Source: Bufo bufo (lineage: Eukaryota; Chordata; Amphibia; Anura; Bufonidae). Taken from it: a stretch of 64,000 nucleotides of DNA. Below, piece after piece: positions 12,253 to 23,545 of the stretch. The DNA is taken from NCBI RefSeq assembly GCF_905171765.1, contig NC_053392.1, positions 404,289,399 to 404,353,398 on the forward strand, read 5' to 3'. The notes under the pieces were generated by a model. The model was given only the letters and a program-made list of their open reading frames with translations, did not search any database and was not told where the DNA came from. The translations under genes were made by a program, and so were the position numbers. Each line of letters begins with the position of its first letter. Position 1 is the stretch's first letter.

Positions 12253-13317
12253 GTCTGAGTAACTGATATCCATGCAAAATGCCTTCATACCACACATGTT
12301 GGCATGTAGGTTTAACATGGTGTACGCTTTTTAAGGGTGGGTTCATTTTTTATCTTCATTTATTTTTTGGAAGTATTCATTTTATGTTTTTATTTTTATT
12401 TTATTTGCTTTACATTTTTCTGTATTTACTTGTTTTTTACTTTAGGGACAGATACAGGAAACACGTTATCTATATGTTTTCTGCTGTCCTTATATACAGA
12501 TACGGATACTTTACTATTACTAGAAATCTGTATAGACAGATGTGCAGATGAGGGGCAGATCGTCCTCTTTACAGGCCTTCTCTTGTTGCTCAGAAAATCC
12601 CAGTTATGTTGCAAACTCCTAAGTTCAGAAGTGGTAGTTTTTGCATTTGTGAACTTAGCGCTCAATATTAGCGCAGTATTAAAAAAGTTTTAGCAGCGGG
12701 GAACTGATTAGTTTAGTTCATTGACACAGTATCAGGACAGTGCAAAAGTGTACAGTACTATGTATGCAACAACCTGTTAATTTATAAAGGATAGGTGGGA
12801 AGGGGTTAACTTTAGAGCATTTATTCATCGCTTCTAATTATAAATTATCGGTGTATGATACATACCGCTAAACACAAGATACTATTGACATCGTTCACAT
12901 GAGAAGGCATTCCAATGAGAGGGCTCTGCTAAGTCAATCAACATCAGTAGATAATATATGCAAAAAGAGACAAGTAGAAGTAATTGTAATGTAGAATCAA
13001 TTCATTAGTAGTGGTGCCGGAAACACAGAAACAGTAACAAGTAAGTAATTCTGGGTCTTAAGGGAAAGAATGAAAATGCAGAGCTTGTAATTGATTATGT
13101 TCTGTAAAGCAGAGACCCCTTCAAAGATGAGGATCATTCTTAAGGTCTCAAGCTGGGCTCAGAATAAAATGACCTGTTTATTAGTCCAGGTTAGATATAT
13201 CATGACAGCGTGGCATAATAAGGTGGCAGGCATATGACATCATTTTATTGATGTTTTTATTGATTGTACAAAACTTGAAATTCGTGCATTTTATGCACAC
13301 ATGGGGTCATTTTTCAA
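12253..13317. other. PACRG intron, nothing recognised
   Basis: Hydrophobic short ORFs at 12279-12693 arise from a T-rich stretch and look like chance. Nothing else is supported. Confidence 0.55.
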
Positions 13318-13460
13318 ACTGGTGTAAAGTAGAACTGGCTTAGTTGCCCATAGCAACCAATCAGATTCCACCTTTCATTTTTGACAACTCCTTGGGAAAA
13401 TGAAAGGTGAAATCTGATTGGTTTCTATGGGTAACTAAGCCAGTTCTACTTTACACCAGT
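13318..13460. mobile_element. 143-bp near-perfect palindromic MITE
   Basis: The two halves are inverted copies: ACTGGTGTAAAGTAGAACTG at 13318 and its reverse complement ending at 13460. Inside them, CCAATCAGATT pairs with AATCTGATTGG. The whole unit is one long hairpin with only a short central loop, as in small foldback elements. Confidence 0.75.
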
Positions 13461-13533
13461 CTTTGGGATTGTGTTTTTGTTTTGTTTTTTCAGACTTTTT
13501 CTAAGGGTTTCACCACATGGTCAGATTTCTACA

Positions 13534-13617
13534 TGCAGTTTTGGAAGCCAAAACCAGGAATGTCCTTTTATACGTACTTTCCTTTTATGATTCCTGATTT
13601 TGGCTTCCAAAACTGCA
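13534..13617. repeat. 28-bp inverted repeat
   Basis: TGCAGTTTTGGAAGCCAAAA plus CCAGGAAT at 13534-13561 is repeated in exact inverted form, apart from one position, at 13590-13617. The spacer is 28 bp. It is probably the centre of another small foldback element, since weaker similarity continues outside the arms. Confidence 0.7.
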
Positions 13618-14114
13618 TCAGGAATCCTAAGCACGTGGTCGCACCCTGATAGAGAAGTACATGGTAAAATGCATGACAACATGCCACATCCACAACATTG
13701 CTGCAATTTGAAAAAAATAAAGCCACACCAAAAAATTTGATGTTGGTAAGCAATGTTCCCTCTAAGCCTTTGCAGTTTTTGAGCAGTTGGGTGGCTTGGT
13801 GATACATTGTGACAGGTGGACAATCTGTTAATAAGGATACATTCCCATGTAGCAACCATGTGGTAAACCTACAATACTGTACAACCATCATTTAAAGGGG
13901 TAATTCCATCTTTTACCTTTCTGTGGCTATACCATGAATGTTCTATAGATGTGGACTCTATCTCAAGAAGAAAGCTTGATATACCTACTGCAGTGTATGG
14001 AGAGGTGATTCCCCATGTGTGGTTCTCTCCATTTACTTCTGTAGATGAATGGAACCTGTGGTGGGACCTGCATTTATCGGACTTCTGTGGATATGCCATA
14101 AATGTCTAACCTGC

Positions 14115-14390
14115 TGTCCTATATAATACCACAGATAACACAGTGATAACTCTCTGAGTACAGGAAATGTAGTAAATGTTACCTTCAGTCCTATGTAACT
14201 CCACAGTGATAACTCCTTAAATGCAGATAATGTAGTAGATGTGACCTGCAGTCCCATGTAATACCACATATAACACAGTGATAACTCTCTGAGTACATAT
14301 AATGTGGTAGATGTACATGCAGTCCTATGTAACACCACAGATAGCACAGGAATAACTCTGAGTACAGTTAATGTAGTATGTAGATGGCCA
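14115..14390. repeat. Minisatellite, about 72-bp unit, four copies
   Basis: The 'cagtgataactctctgagta' or 'cagtcctatgtaacaccaca' pattern recurs with copies starting near 14141, 14204, 14276 and 14347. The second interval is shortened by about 9 bp. The array ends just before the TTAA at 14404, so it may be older than the neighbouring insertion. Confidence 0.75.
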
Positions 14391-14403
14391 TACCTCTCAC
14401 CTT

Positions 14404-14407
14404 TTAA
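14404..14407. repeat. TTAA target-site duplication, left
   Basis: TTAA directly precedes the CCCC terminus of the 3.6-kb element and is repeated directly after its GGGG terminus at 18043-18046. Confidence 0.7.
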
Positions 14408-14606
14408 CCCCTTAAGGACATAGGACGTACCGGTACGCCCTATTTCCCGAGTCCTTAAGGACACAGGACGTACCGGTACGTCCTGACTTAAAATCTGTAT
14501 TCCGGCGCCCGAGGGGTTAAACGGAACGGGATTTCGGCTGAAATCCTTCAGCCGGCATCCTGTGACAACGCCAGGGGGGGTCATGTGACCCCCCCGTGTC
14601 GGCGAT

Positions 14607-15333
14607 CGCAGCAAACCGCAGGTCAATTCAGACCTGCGGTTTGCTGCGCTTTTTGCAGTTTCTGATGCCTGCGGTCCCTGACCGCGGGGATCAGAAACTT
14701 TAGAGTGGCTAAAATCATTATTATTCACCCCCCCCTGCACCCCTGCATGATTTGATGCCGGCGGGTGGTGCAGGGGGGGTGTCGCATGCGGTGGGGGCGT
14801 TGCGGGAGGCGGGCGGTGCGGCAGGCGGGATCGCGATCCCCCGCCCGCCTCCCCATGAATGATCGTTGGTGTCTAGTGGTTATACCAGGGTGCCAGCACA
14901 TTGCTGGCACCCTGGTACAAACGGCTGACATCTGTGCAGATGTCAGCCGTTTAACCCTTTCCATACCGCGGTCCGTACGGACCGCTGTATGGAAAAAGTT
15001 AACTGTCATCGTCAGGGAGCTCCCTCCCTCTCCATCGGGGGGCTGCTGTGCCTTTGCAGCCCCCCGATGGAGAGGGAGAGAGCTCCCAGAGAGCCCCCCT
15101 CAGCCCCGTGCTTACCCTTCCCCGTCTGCGAAGTTCTGAGCAGACGGGGAGGGTTCCCATGGCAACAGGACGCCTGCTCAGGCGTCCTGCTGTCCATGGT
15201 GCTGAACAGATCTGTGCTAAAAGCACAGATCTGTTCAGTGTAAGTAAAATACAGTACAGAACAATATATATTGTTCTGTACTGTATTATACAAACATCAG
15301 ACCCACTGGATCTTCAAGAACCAAGTGGGTCTG
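14607..15333. repeat. Chain of consecutive stem-loops
   Basis: At least nine hairpins follow one another. The arms are 14607-14624/14631-14648, 14883-14898/14902-14917 (16 bp perfect), 14919-14934/14937-14952 (16 bp perfect) and 14961-14976/14977-14992 (one mismatch). Next come 15015-15046/15056-15087 (32 bp, one mismatch), about 15115-15129/15140-15153, 15166-15176/15179-15189, 15202-15218/15222-15238 (17 bp perfect) and 15249-15286 (19+19 palindrome). A tenth, 15298-15307/15324-15333, has a 16-nt loop. Almost no unpaired sequence separates several of them. Confidence 0.85.
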
Positions 15334-15420
15334 GGTCAAAAAAATGTAAAAAGAAGTGAAAAAAGTTAAGATAAAAAAAAAACCATTTATCACTGAATAA
15401 AAATTAAAAAAATAAAATAA

Positions 15421-16320
15421 ACTACACATATTAGGTATCGCCGCGTCCGTAACGACCTGATCTATAAAACGGTCATGTTACTTTCCCCGCACGGTGAACG
15501 CCATAAAAATAAAAAAATAAAAACTATGAGAAAATTGAAATTTTGCCCACCTTACTTCCCAAAAAAGGTAATAAAAGTGATCAAAAAAGTCGCATGTACG
15601 CCAAAATAGTACCAATCAAACCGTCATCTCATCCCGCAAAAAATGAGACCCTACTCAAGATAATCGCCCAAAAGCTGAAAAAACTATGGCTCTTAGACTA
15701 TGGAAACACTAAAACATGATTTTTTTTTGTTTCAAAAATGAAATGATTGTGTAAAACTTACATAAATAAAAAAAGTATACATATTAGGTATCACCGCGTC
15801 CGTATCGACCGGCTCTATAAAAATATCACATGACCTAACCCCTCAGATGACCACCGTAAAAAAAATAAAAATAAAAACAGTGTAAAAAAAGCCATTTTTG
15901 CCATCTTACGTCACAAAAAGTGTAATAGCAAGCGATCAAAAAGTCATATGCACCCCAAAATAGTGCCAATCAAACCGTCATCTCATCCCGCAAAAAATGA
16001 GACCCTACTCAAGATAATCGCCCAAAAACTGAAAAAACTATGGCTCTTAGACTATGGAGACACTAAAACATTTTTTTGGTTTTAAAAATGAAGTTATTGT
16101 ATAAAACTTACATAAATAAAAAAAAATGTATACATATTAGGTATCGCCGCGTCCGTGACAACCTGCTCTATAAAATTACCACATGATCTAACCTGTCAGA
16201 TGAATGTTGTAAATAACAAAAAAAAAAAACGTGCCAAAAAAGCTATTTCTTGTTACCTTGCTGCACAAAAAGTGTAATATAGAGCAACCAAAAATCATAT
16301 GTACCCTAAACTAGTACCAA
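15421..16320. repeat. Internal direct repeats, about 355-bp unit, 2.5 copies
   Basis: The motif 'acatattaggtatcgccgcg' starts near 15424, 15779 and 16131. Each is followed by the same order of blocks ('ctctataaa', 'aaccgtcatctcatcccgc', 'gaccctactcaagataatcg'), and the third copy is truncated. The units belong to the piggyBac-like element and recur in its second copy around 40030-40600. Confidence 0.8.
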
Positions 16321-16340
16321 CAATACTGCCACCCTATCCC

Positions 16341-17560
16341 GTAGTTTCTAAAATGGAGTCACTTTTTTGGAGTTTCTACTCTAGGGGTGCATCAGGGGGG
16401 CTTCAAATGGGACATGGTGTCAAAAAAACCAGTCCAGCAAAATCTGCCTTCCAAAAACCATATGGCATTCCTTTCCTTCTGCGCCCTGCCGTGTGCCCGT
16501 ACAGCGGTTTACGAACACATATTAGGTGTTTCTGTAAACTACAGAATCAGGGCCATAAATAATGAGTTTTGTTTGGCTGTTAACCCTTGCTTTGTAACTG
16601 GAAAAAAAATATTAAAATGGAAAATCTGCCAAAAATTTGAAATTTTGAAATTGTGTCTCTATTTTCCATAAAATCTTGTGCAACACCTAAAGGGTTAACA
16701 ACGTTTGTAAAATCAGTTTTGAATACCTTGAGGGGTGTAGTTTCTTAGATGGGGTCACTTTTATGGAGTTTCTACTCTAGGGGTGCATCAGGGGGGCTTC
16801 AAATGGGACATGGTGTAAAAAAAACAGTCCAGCAAAATCAGCCTTCCAAAAACCAAACGGCGCACCTTTCACTCTACGCCCTACTGTGTGCCCGTACAGT
16901 AGTTTACGGCCACATATGGGGTGTTTCTGTAAACAGCAGAGTCAGGGCAATAAAGATACAGTCTTGTTTGGCTGTTAACCCTTGCTTTGTTAGTGTAAAA
17001 AATGGGTTAAAATTGAAAATTAGGCAAAAGAATGAAATTCTCAAATTTCATCCCCATTTGCCAATAACTCTTGTGCAACACCTAAAGGGTTAACGACGTA
17101 TGTAAAATCAGTTTTGAATACCTTGAGGGGTGTAGTTTCTTAGATGGGGTCACTTTTAGGGAGTTTCTCCTCTAGGGGTGCATCAGGGGGCTTCAAATGG
17201 GACATGGTGTCAAAAAACCAGTCCATAAAAATCAGCCTTCCAAAAACCATACGGCGCACCTTTCACTCTACGCCCCGCTGTGTGGCCATACAGTAGTTTA
17301 CGGCCACATATTGGGTGTTTCTGTAGACGGCAGAGTCAGGGCAATAAAGATACAATCTTGTTTGGCTGTTAACCCTTGCTTTGTTAGTGGAAAAAATGGG
17401 TTAAAATGAAAAATTAGACAAAAAAATGAAATTCTCAAATTTCCTCCCCATTTGCCAATAACTCTTGTGCAACACCTAAAGGGTTAACAATGTATGCAAA
17501 ATCAGTTTTGAATACCTTGAGGGGTGTAGTTTCTTAGATGGGGTAATTTTTGGGTGGTTT
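16341..17560. repeat. Internal direct repeats, about 394-bp unit, three copies plus a partial
   Basis: The block 'gaataccttgaggggtgtag' occurs at 16721, 17116 and 17510, 394-395 bp apart. A diverged copy starts at 16341. Each unit contains 'ggggtgcatcagggg', 'cttcaaatgggacatggtgt' and 'aacacctaaagggttaac'. The similar short ORFs seen across the units are products of the repetition, not genes. Confidence 0.82.
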
Positions 17561-18046
17561 CTATTATGTAAGCCTCGCAAAGTGACTTCAGAGCTGTAGT
17601 GGTCCCTAAAAATTGAGTTTTTGTAAATTTCTGAAAAATTTCAAGATTTGCTTCTAAACTTCTAAGCCTTATAACTTCCCCAAAAAATAAAATATCATTC
17701 CCAAAACAATTCAAACATGAAGTAGACATATGGGGAATGTAAAGTCATCACAATTTTTGGGGGTATTACTATGTATTACAGAAGTAGAGAAACTGAAACT
17801 TTGAAATTTTTCAAATTTTTTCAAATTTTTGGTAAATTAGGTATTTTTTTGTGCAAAAAAAATTATTTTTTTGACTTCATTTTACCAGTGTCATGAAGTA
17901 CAATATGTGACGAAAAAACAATCTCAGAACGGCCTGGATAAGTCAAAGCGTTTTAAAGTTATGAGCACTTAAAGTGACACTGGTCAGATTTGCAAAAAAT
18001 GGCCTGGTCCTTAAGGTGAAAATGAGCCCGGTCCTTAAGGGGTTAA

Positions 18047-18614
18047 AAAGCCCAGCAGTTATGCATGCCACAGCAATTTCTTTTAACGCTAAGCGGGCCT
18101 CTAACTCTGCTTAATTTTTATCTATACAATCTCCAATCCCATCCCATCCTCTCCACACAGCAGTTATTTCTCCTTGTTGTCTCCCCACAGGATAATGCCC
18201 CCTTTGTGCCCCCTTTAGTAGTTCAGATACAGTGTTTCTTTTAGACAGTTTAATAAATATCTCTGAAGAGTCTGTAGTGACAGTTATTTTTGGACCATGA
18301 ATTTTACATAAATTGTGTCACCAATAAAGCACCCCTAAACATACACACCGTCTCTCCCCACTCTTCACATGGGATCCAGCCTCTATTTATTACCATTATC
18401 TGCATTTCAGATTTGGACTTTAGGCTACAGTACTTTATAGAGGCCCCTGTTCTTTGACCAAACAAGCTATAGTAGTAGGTGTTTCTTAAGAATTCTGCCA
18501 TGAAGGCCTGATTAATGAGGTCTCTTCTGAATAGTTCTTGTTGACATGGACGTATAGTATACAGCACATTGAAAACATGTTTGGATGACCAGAGATGGAA
18601 ATAATGGCCTAGGT
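18047..18614. other. PACRG intron, nothing recognised
   Basis: No supported features. Confidence 0.5.
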
Positions 18615-18900
18615 ATCAGGGTTGCCAAGCAGAATTTTTCTTTTTTTCTGGCCAACTTATCCCAAAATCATGGACATCCAACATTTTTTATGGACTTATT
18701 GGAAAACCATAATGAATGATATGGTTCAGTATGATCAGAACTCATTATCAGCTTTTACTGTGAGCTGTAAAATGCTGATAACTACCACCAAAATAGCCAA
18801 GTACATCAGCCTCAAAAATCATGGACGCATCTATTTTTTTTTCATGGACCCAGGAAAAAAGTCGCCTATTTTTACGGACTGAATGGTTGGCAACCCTGAT
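18615..18900. mobile_element. Short TIR element ('atcagggttgccaa' ends)
   Basis: The left end ATCAGGGTTGCCAA and the right end TTGGCAACCCTGAT are exact inverted copies 286 bp apart. The interior is AT-rich with inverted 'catggac/gtccatg' blocks. It is non-coding. Confidence 0.7.
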
Positions 18901-21047
18901 TGGTATCTTAATCTGTCCAAAGAGATGTTAATAGGTGATATCTGAGGCTGGTGGCTCTAATAATCTTATCCTGGGCAATATGGGTAACTTTTGGTCTATT
19001 TCATGTGTCAGTAGCCATGAAAATCAATTATATCAAAGCTCTTTGGGCGGGAGTTATCAGGACCAGCATTTGCTACAGCGGTCTTGAAATGCCCTGCACC
19101 ACTGGAGGATCCACTTAATTTATGATAATTAAGCACATTCTCCAGCAATTCTTGTGCCTAGATTGAACTCTACTCCAGATCATAGCTGCCATGTCATCAT
19201 TTATGCCTGAAAACCAGTGAAGATGATAATAAATATGCCAGAGCTGAAGACCTCGCCCATGATCCACACTGTATCAAGTAAAAAATCCTGGGTTTGTAAC
19301 TTTTTTTTATGCCAGAAGATTGACACATATGGAACATAAATCTCACCTTTATGTTTTTCTCCACTGCATTTTCCAGAAGAATTTCGCTTATTTATTTATT
19401 TATTTTTGTTAAGAAGAACTCTCCTTGCCATAGTAAACTACTTCAACCAGAAAACATGGCTTCCTACCAAACTGATTTATTTCCGTGATGATTTAATCAT
19501 TGCCGTTCAGCACCTCTGGGTTCCACTGAAGTTGTAGATGTTCATGTGAATAGAAACAGTATTTTTTACATTTTTGGAAGGAAATTCATTTGTACATATT
19601 ATGAAGACATTCCATCCACACAACTCAGAGCTAAACTCAACTAAAAATAAACCGTACATGTTGAATACTTTAATCACCTTCATTATCATCTCCACTAAGC
19701 TTTAGGTTCTGTCTTCTGATTTAAGATATGAACTTGGCACTTGAAGATGACTTGTTGAATACAAGTAATGGAGTGCATTGTGAACGAGTCAGTCAGTGCA
19801 ATAAATGCTAACGCTGTAAAAAAAAAAGAATTGTTGACTTTGCAGAATTTTGCCATTAGAAAACAGACAAGCTCTATCCGTTCCTTCACAGGTTGACTTC
19901 CTGTTGTCACAATGTCCAAAATAAGTAACTGTGATTTCTTTATACTTTTTTCATTGAATACACTAATAACAGAGCCAATGTGAAGGAAGAATAGCCTGCC
20001 TTCTTGGGGGCTAGTGAGGTGTCAGCAGAAACTGTGGGAACAAATAACAGTCACACAAGTTGGCGTTTTAGAACATCAGGATTGCAATCCATCTTTTAGT
20101 ACATTGAAGGCTTTGACTAATAAAGGCCTTTTTACAATTCCCAGCAGAGTCCAGCTTAATTCCCTACAGTGCCTCAGGGGCCTGAAATACATTGCTGTGT
20201 AGCAATGAAAAAGGAAAAAATGAAAGCGTAAAAAGCATAATCAGTGTTTTATAACTGACCCACATGAGTAAGGGTTAAGGGCTGTGTACCAACATATGAC
20301 ATTTTAACCCTGGCTTAAATCCACTAAGATTTATTTAAGTCCTTTGCTACTGGGAGAAAACGGTCATTGAGCAAGAGATGGCAAAGATATACTAAATTTA
20401 AATGTGCTGGAATGTTCCAATAGCAAGTACAGATCTCATAGTCATAGTTCCATCCACGCAATATAAGAAAAGGTGATGCTTCATGGATCACAATTCAAAC
20501 ATTATCCTGAAAGCTATTCTTCTATAGCTATGTATGAAATGCATATACGTGAGGCACAATATTTTCCCTGTTCCTGTAAGATGCTGCTTCAACATTCTTT
20601 ACAAAGCAATTCAAAGTAGAATAAGGGTGACCATTTACAATGCAGAACAGTTGTAGGCTCTGCATGCAGATTACTGTTAATTTCCGGGCCACAACCTCTA
20701 CCTTCTGTTCTTTCAAATAACAAGCATCAGTTCAGCTTGGCATATAGCGGTACCGGTAATCTGCATGTGGATGGTGAGGCTGTACCACACCATTTGAGCG
20801 CACCCTTAAGGTGGCAGCCATTAAAGCTTATTTCCATTCAATGAATGCTCTTTAAACTTTCAAGTATTGATACAGTATACTGGATAACTCTAAAGCTTCC
20901 AATATTTCTGCTGCATCAGTCTGTTTCCAGTATTATTCATATGCTCAAGAACCTTGCAGAAGACTTGTATTTCTTTGTTTGTTTCAAATTTTAACCCAAT
21001 TTGTAATTTGGGAAAAACTTAAACAGGATCAAGAGTTCAATGGCAGT
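18901..21047. other. PACRG intron, nothing recognised
   Basis: No gene, tandem array or paired ends are supported. A TTTA microsatellite of about four units sits near 19387. Confidence 0.5.
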
Positions 21048-21460
21048 TAAAGGGGTTTTCTGAGAGTTAAATACTGATGACCTATCCTCTGGATATCTGA
21101 TTGTGGGGTCTAACATGCAGGACCTTGACAATCAGCTGTTCAAGAAGGCAACAGCCCTCACAGTAGCGCCTTCAGTCTTCTCGCAGTTTTCCTTAGGCCT
21201 AGTGAAGATGCGTTCATCATTCACATGACCTAGGCACAGCTCAGCCCCATAGAACTGAATGGGGCTGAGCTGCGATAAGAAGCACAGCCGCTGTACACTT
21301 TACGGCGCTGTGCTTGGTATACACAGTGAAGATCGCAGTGCTCACAGGAGCGCCAGTGCCTTCTTAAACAGCTAATCGGTGGGGGTCCATGGGTGTTGAA
21401 CCCCCACCGATCAGATACTGATGAGCTATCCGGTCATCATTATTTTAAAAAAGGTTTTCC
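21048..21460. mobile_element. Palindromic short repeat ('aaaggggttttc' family)
   Basis: It starts AAAGGGGTTTTCTGAG and continues 'atactgatgacctatcctc'. The right arm near 21400 carries the inverted counterpart ('gatactgatgagctatccgg'). Inverted 'cagctcagccccatagaact' and 'aatggggctgagctg' blocks meet at about 21255. Confidence 0.6.
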
Positions 21461-22240
21461 AAGATTTAAAGGAACCACTTTTAGCAACATGCCATAGTGG
21501 CTGCCAACGGCCCTGAATTGCGCACACAAGGCAAGCAGTGGATTGTGATAAAGCATACTGACTGTAATTCTGGCGGTCCACCATTATCCCCCCATTTCCT
21601 GTGGGCACGGATGCCTAAATGCGCACCTGTCCTGCCGCCCTGTGGTTCCAGCAGTCTGTGCCCGTCAAGCATGGCAGTGGGAGTACTGTTAGCACTGTTT
21701 TCCTCTTACTTGCACTACACAGCCTTCTCACTTCCTGCCTGCACTTCTCTTAGCCCTTTGGGTGCATGCTCTGTTTGGCTCTAAAAGGTCCAACACACGT
21801 ATACTAAACAGTCCCCAGCCAATGGCTAGCCTTCGTTGGGTGTTTAAGACACCTTCCCCTATGGGAGAGTGCCTGAGGTAAAAGGCTCTTAGCTTACCTA
21901 GTGCCTGAAAGGGTGTGTTAAGTGCAGTCTGATGTTTTGTGCCACCACCTCTGACCTTTGGTCTTTTTACAAGACTGAATAAGCTTTGTAACTTAAGCTT
22001 GTCTACTGACTACAATTTTGCCTGTCCCCATGGTGTTACATACAATGTATGCTGTGGCGGCCTGTACAGAGGTGAAAGGGTGAAAGCTGAGTAGGCCATT
22101 TAGATAATGCCCTTTGAAGCAGCCAGATACATTCAGCAACTCAGTGGAACCACACCTGCTACCTTACCCTTAATGTTTTATGTTAAAGAGTATATTTTAT
22201 ATGCTTTGTCATGCAGTTATAGAAAGATTAGTATATATTT
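21461..22240. other. PACRG intron, nothing recognised
   Basis: No supported features. Short overlapping ORFs on both strands at 21426-21784 have no recognisable content. Confidence 0.5.
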
Positions 22241-23545
22241 AGGGGCACGTTTATTAAGACCGCCGTGGCGGTGGATCAGCTGAAGTTATGAAGAAGCGCC
22301 GGCCTCTTCGTAACTTCGGTGCATCCAGCGCCAGTTCTAAATGTAAGACAGCTTCCGAGCTGTCTTACATTTAGACCATTTTCTACGTCTCCCGGCCCAT
22401 CCCCTTCCCCATCCACAATTTTAGAACTGGCGTGAGTGGGGCGAAGCCGCAGATAGCGTTGCAACTAACCATCTGCACCTGATATACACCTACCATATTT
22501 TCCAGCGTATAAGACGGCTTTCTAACACTAGAAATTCTTTTCAAAAGTTGGGGGTCGTCTTATACGCCGGGTATAAGGTATAAACTCAGATCCGATGGTA
22601 TATTCTAACCCCCAGGCGTTCCCCTGGTAATGGGGACGCTTGCCTGGGGGTTAGAATATAGCGCAGCGATGTATCAGCCACTCACATCAGTTTAATATCT
22701 AAAGACTATTCCTTAACCGGCAGTAACTTGAACTTTAAATTAGCGCTGTGATCTTTATTACCTTATAATGAAGCTCCGGTCACAGGCAGAGCGGGCGGCG
22801 GCGTAATGTCACTCACTAACGTGACGCGCCTACTCCATTCATAGAGTGGGCGGAGCAGGCGCGTCACATGAGTGAGTGACGTTATGCTGCCGTCTGCTCT
22901 GACTGTTACCGGAGCTTCATTGTAAGATACTAAAGATTACAGCGCTAATTTTAAAGTTCAAGTTACTGCCGGTTAAGGAATAGTCTTTAGATATTATACT
23001 GTTGTGAGCGACGGGGCCGGTGTATTGGGGGGCACTGTTATGGGGGAGATCTGTGGATGACACATATAGCATAAGATGCTATATAGTTTCATCAATAGAT
23101 CCCCCCATAGCAATGTCCTCCACAGATCCCCCTCCCCAATAACAGTGCCATCCACAGATCCCCTCCCAATAACAGTGCCATCCACAGATCCCCTCCATAA
23201 CAGTGCCATCCACAGATCCCCTATGGCAATGGACCAACTATCTTTTCCCAACCCCTAGTAGTTCCTATGTGGGAAACTGGGAATGTGAAAAAAAAAAGAT
23301 AGGTTACTATGGCAGCCAGGACGCTACTGAAGCCCTGGCTGCCATAGTCAGTTTCCTGGACTGGAGAAGATCGTCTTGGAGACAGGGAGGGCTGGGCAGG
23401 CAGGGGTAGTCTTATACGGCGAGTATAGCCCAAACCCTATATTTTAAATAGAAAAGTTGGGGGTCATCTTATACGCCCAGTCGTCTTATACGCCGGAAAA
23501 TACGATAATTTGGGGCGTATTTCAGCCTAGTAAATTACTCCCTTA
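22241..23545. mobile_element. Short repeat interrupted by a 1-kb TIR element
   Basis: The left part (22241-22493) and the right part (23506-23545) together match the uninterrupted copy at 33762-34084 ('gcgccagttctaaatgtaag' shared, then 'ggcgtatttcagc' at the right end). The intervening 1 kb is a separate element. Confidence 0.72.
22494..23505. mobile_element. 1-kb TIR element ('gtataagacg' ends) with internal foldback
   Basis: The ends ATATTTTCCAGCGTATAAGA and (reverse complement of the right end) GTATTTTCCGGCGTATAAGA are near-identical inverted copies. Inside, 22680-22760 ('aagactattccttaaccggc') recurs inverted at about 22930-23000. A short 'ccatccacagatcccct' tandem array follows at 23105-23225. 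It is non-coding. Confidence 0.7.

Larger units (their letters stand above)
14408..18042. mobile_element. Large non-autonomous element with TTAA duplication (piggyBac-like)
   Basis: The terminal inverted repeats are CCCCTTAAGGAC (14408) and GTCCTTAAGGGG (ending 18042), flanked by TTAA on both sides. The CCTTAAGGAC motif is repeated a second time just inside each end (about 14453 and about 18010), giving subterminal copies. No transposase is encoded: the ORFs inside are short and come from tandem units. TTAA duplication with CCC termini is the hallmark of the piggyBac superfamily; some other families also use TTAA, so the assignment is inference. It contains a stem-loop chain (14607-15333) and two sets of long internal repeats. 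A truncated second copy is at 39340-40610. Confidence 0.75.

Noticed and set aside
12279..12693. Strongly hydrophobic ORFs resembling membrane proteins
   Set aside because: T-rich low-complexity sequence gives Phe/Leu runs by composition alone, and overlapping frames look the same.
14989..15359. Overlapping ORFs on both strands in a GC-rich block
   Set aside because: They are read through hairpin arms, so both strands give similar peptides. It is a structural artefact.
16299..17409. Three similar ORFs (with GLQMGHGVKK-like segments) that look like a repeated protein family
   Set aside because: They come from the 394-bp internal tandem unit of a non-coding element, have no start or domain logic, and their frames drift between units.
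19378..19540. Possible exon after a TTTTCCAG acceptor, with a readable frame (RTLLAIVNYFNQKTW)
   Set aside because: The frame begins in a TTTA microsatellite, there is no good donor, and it does not fit PACRG or any family I know.
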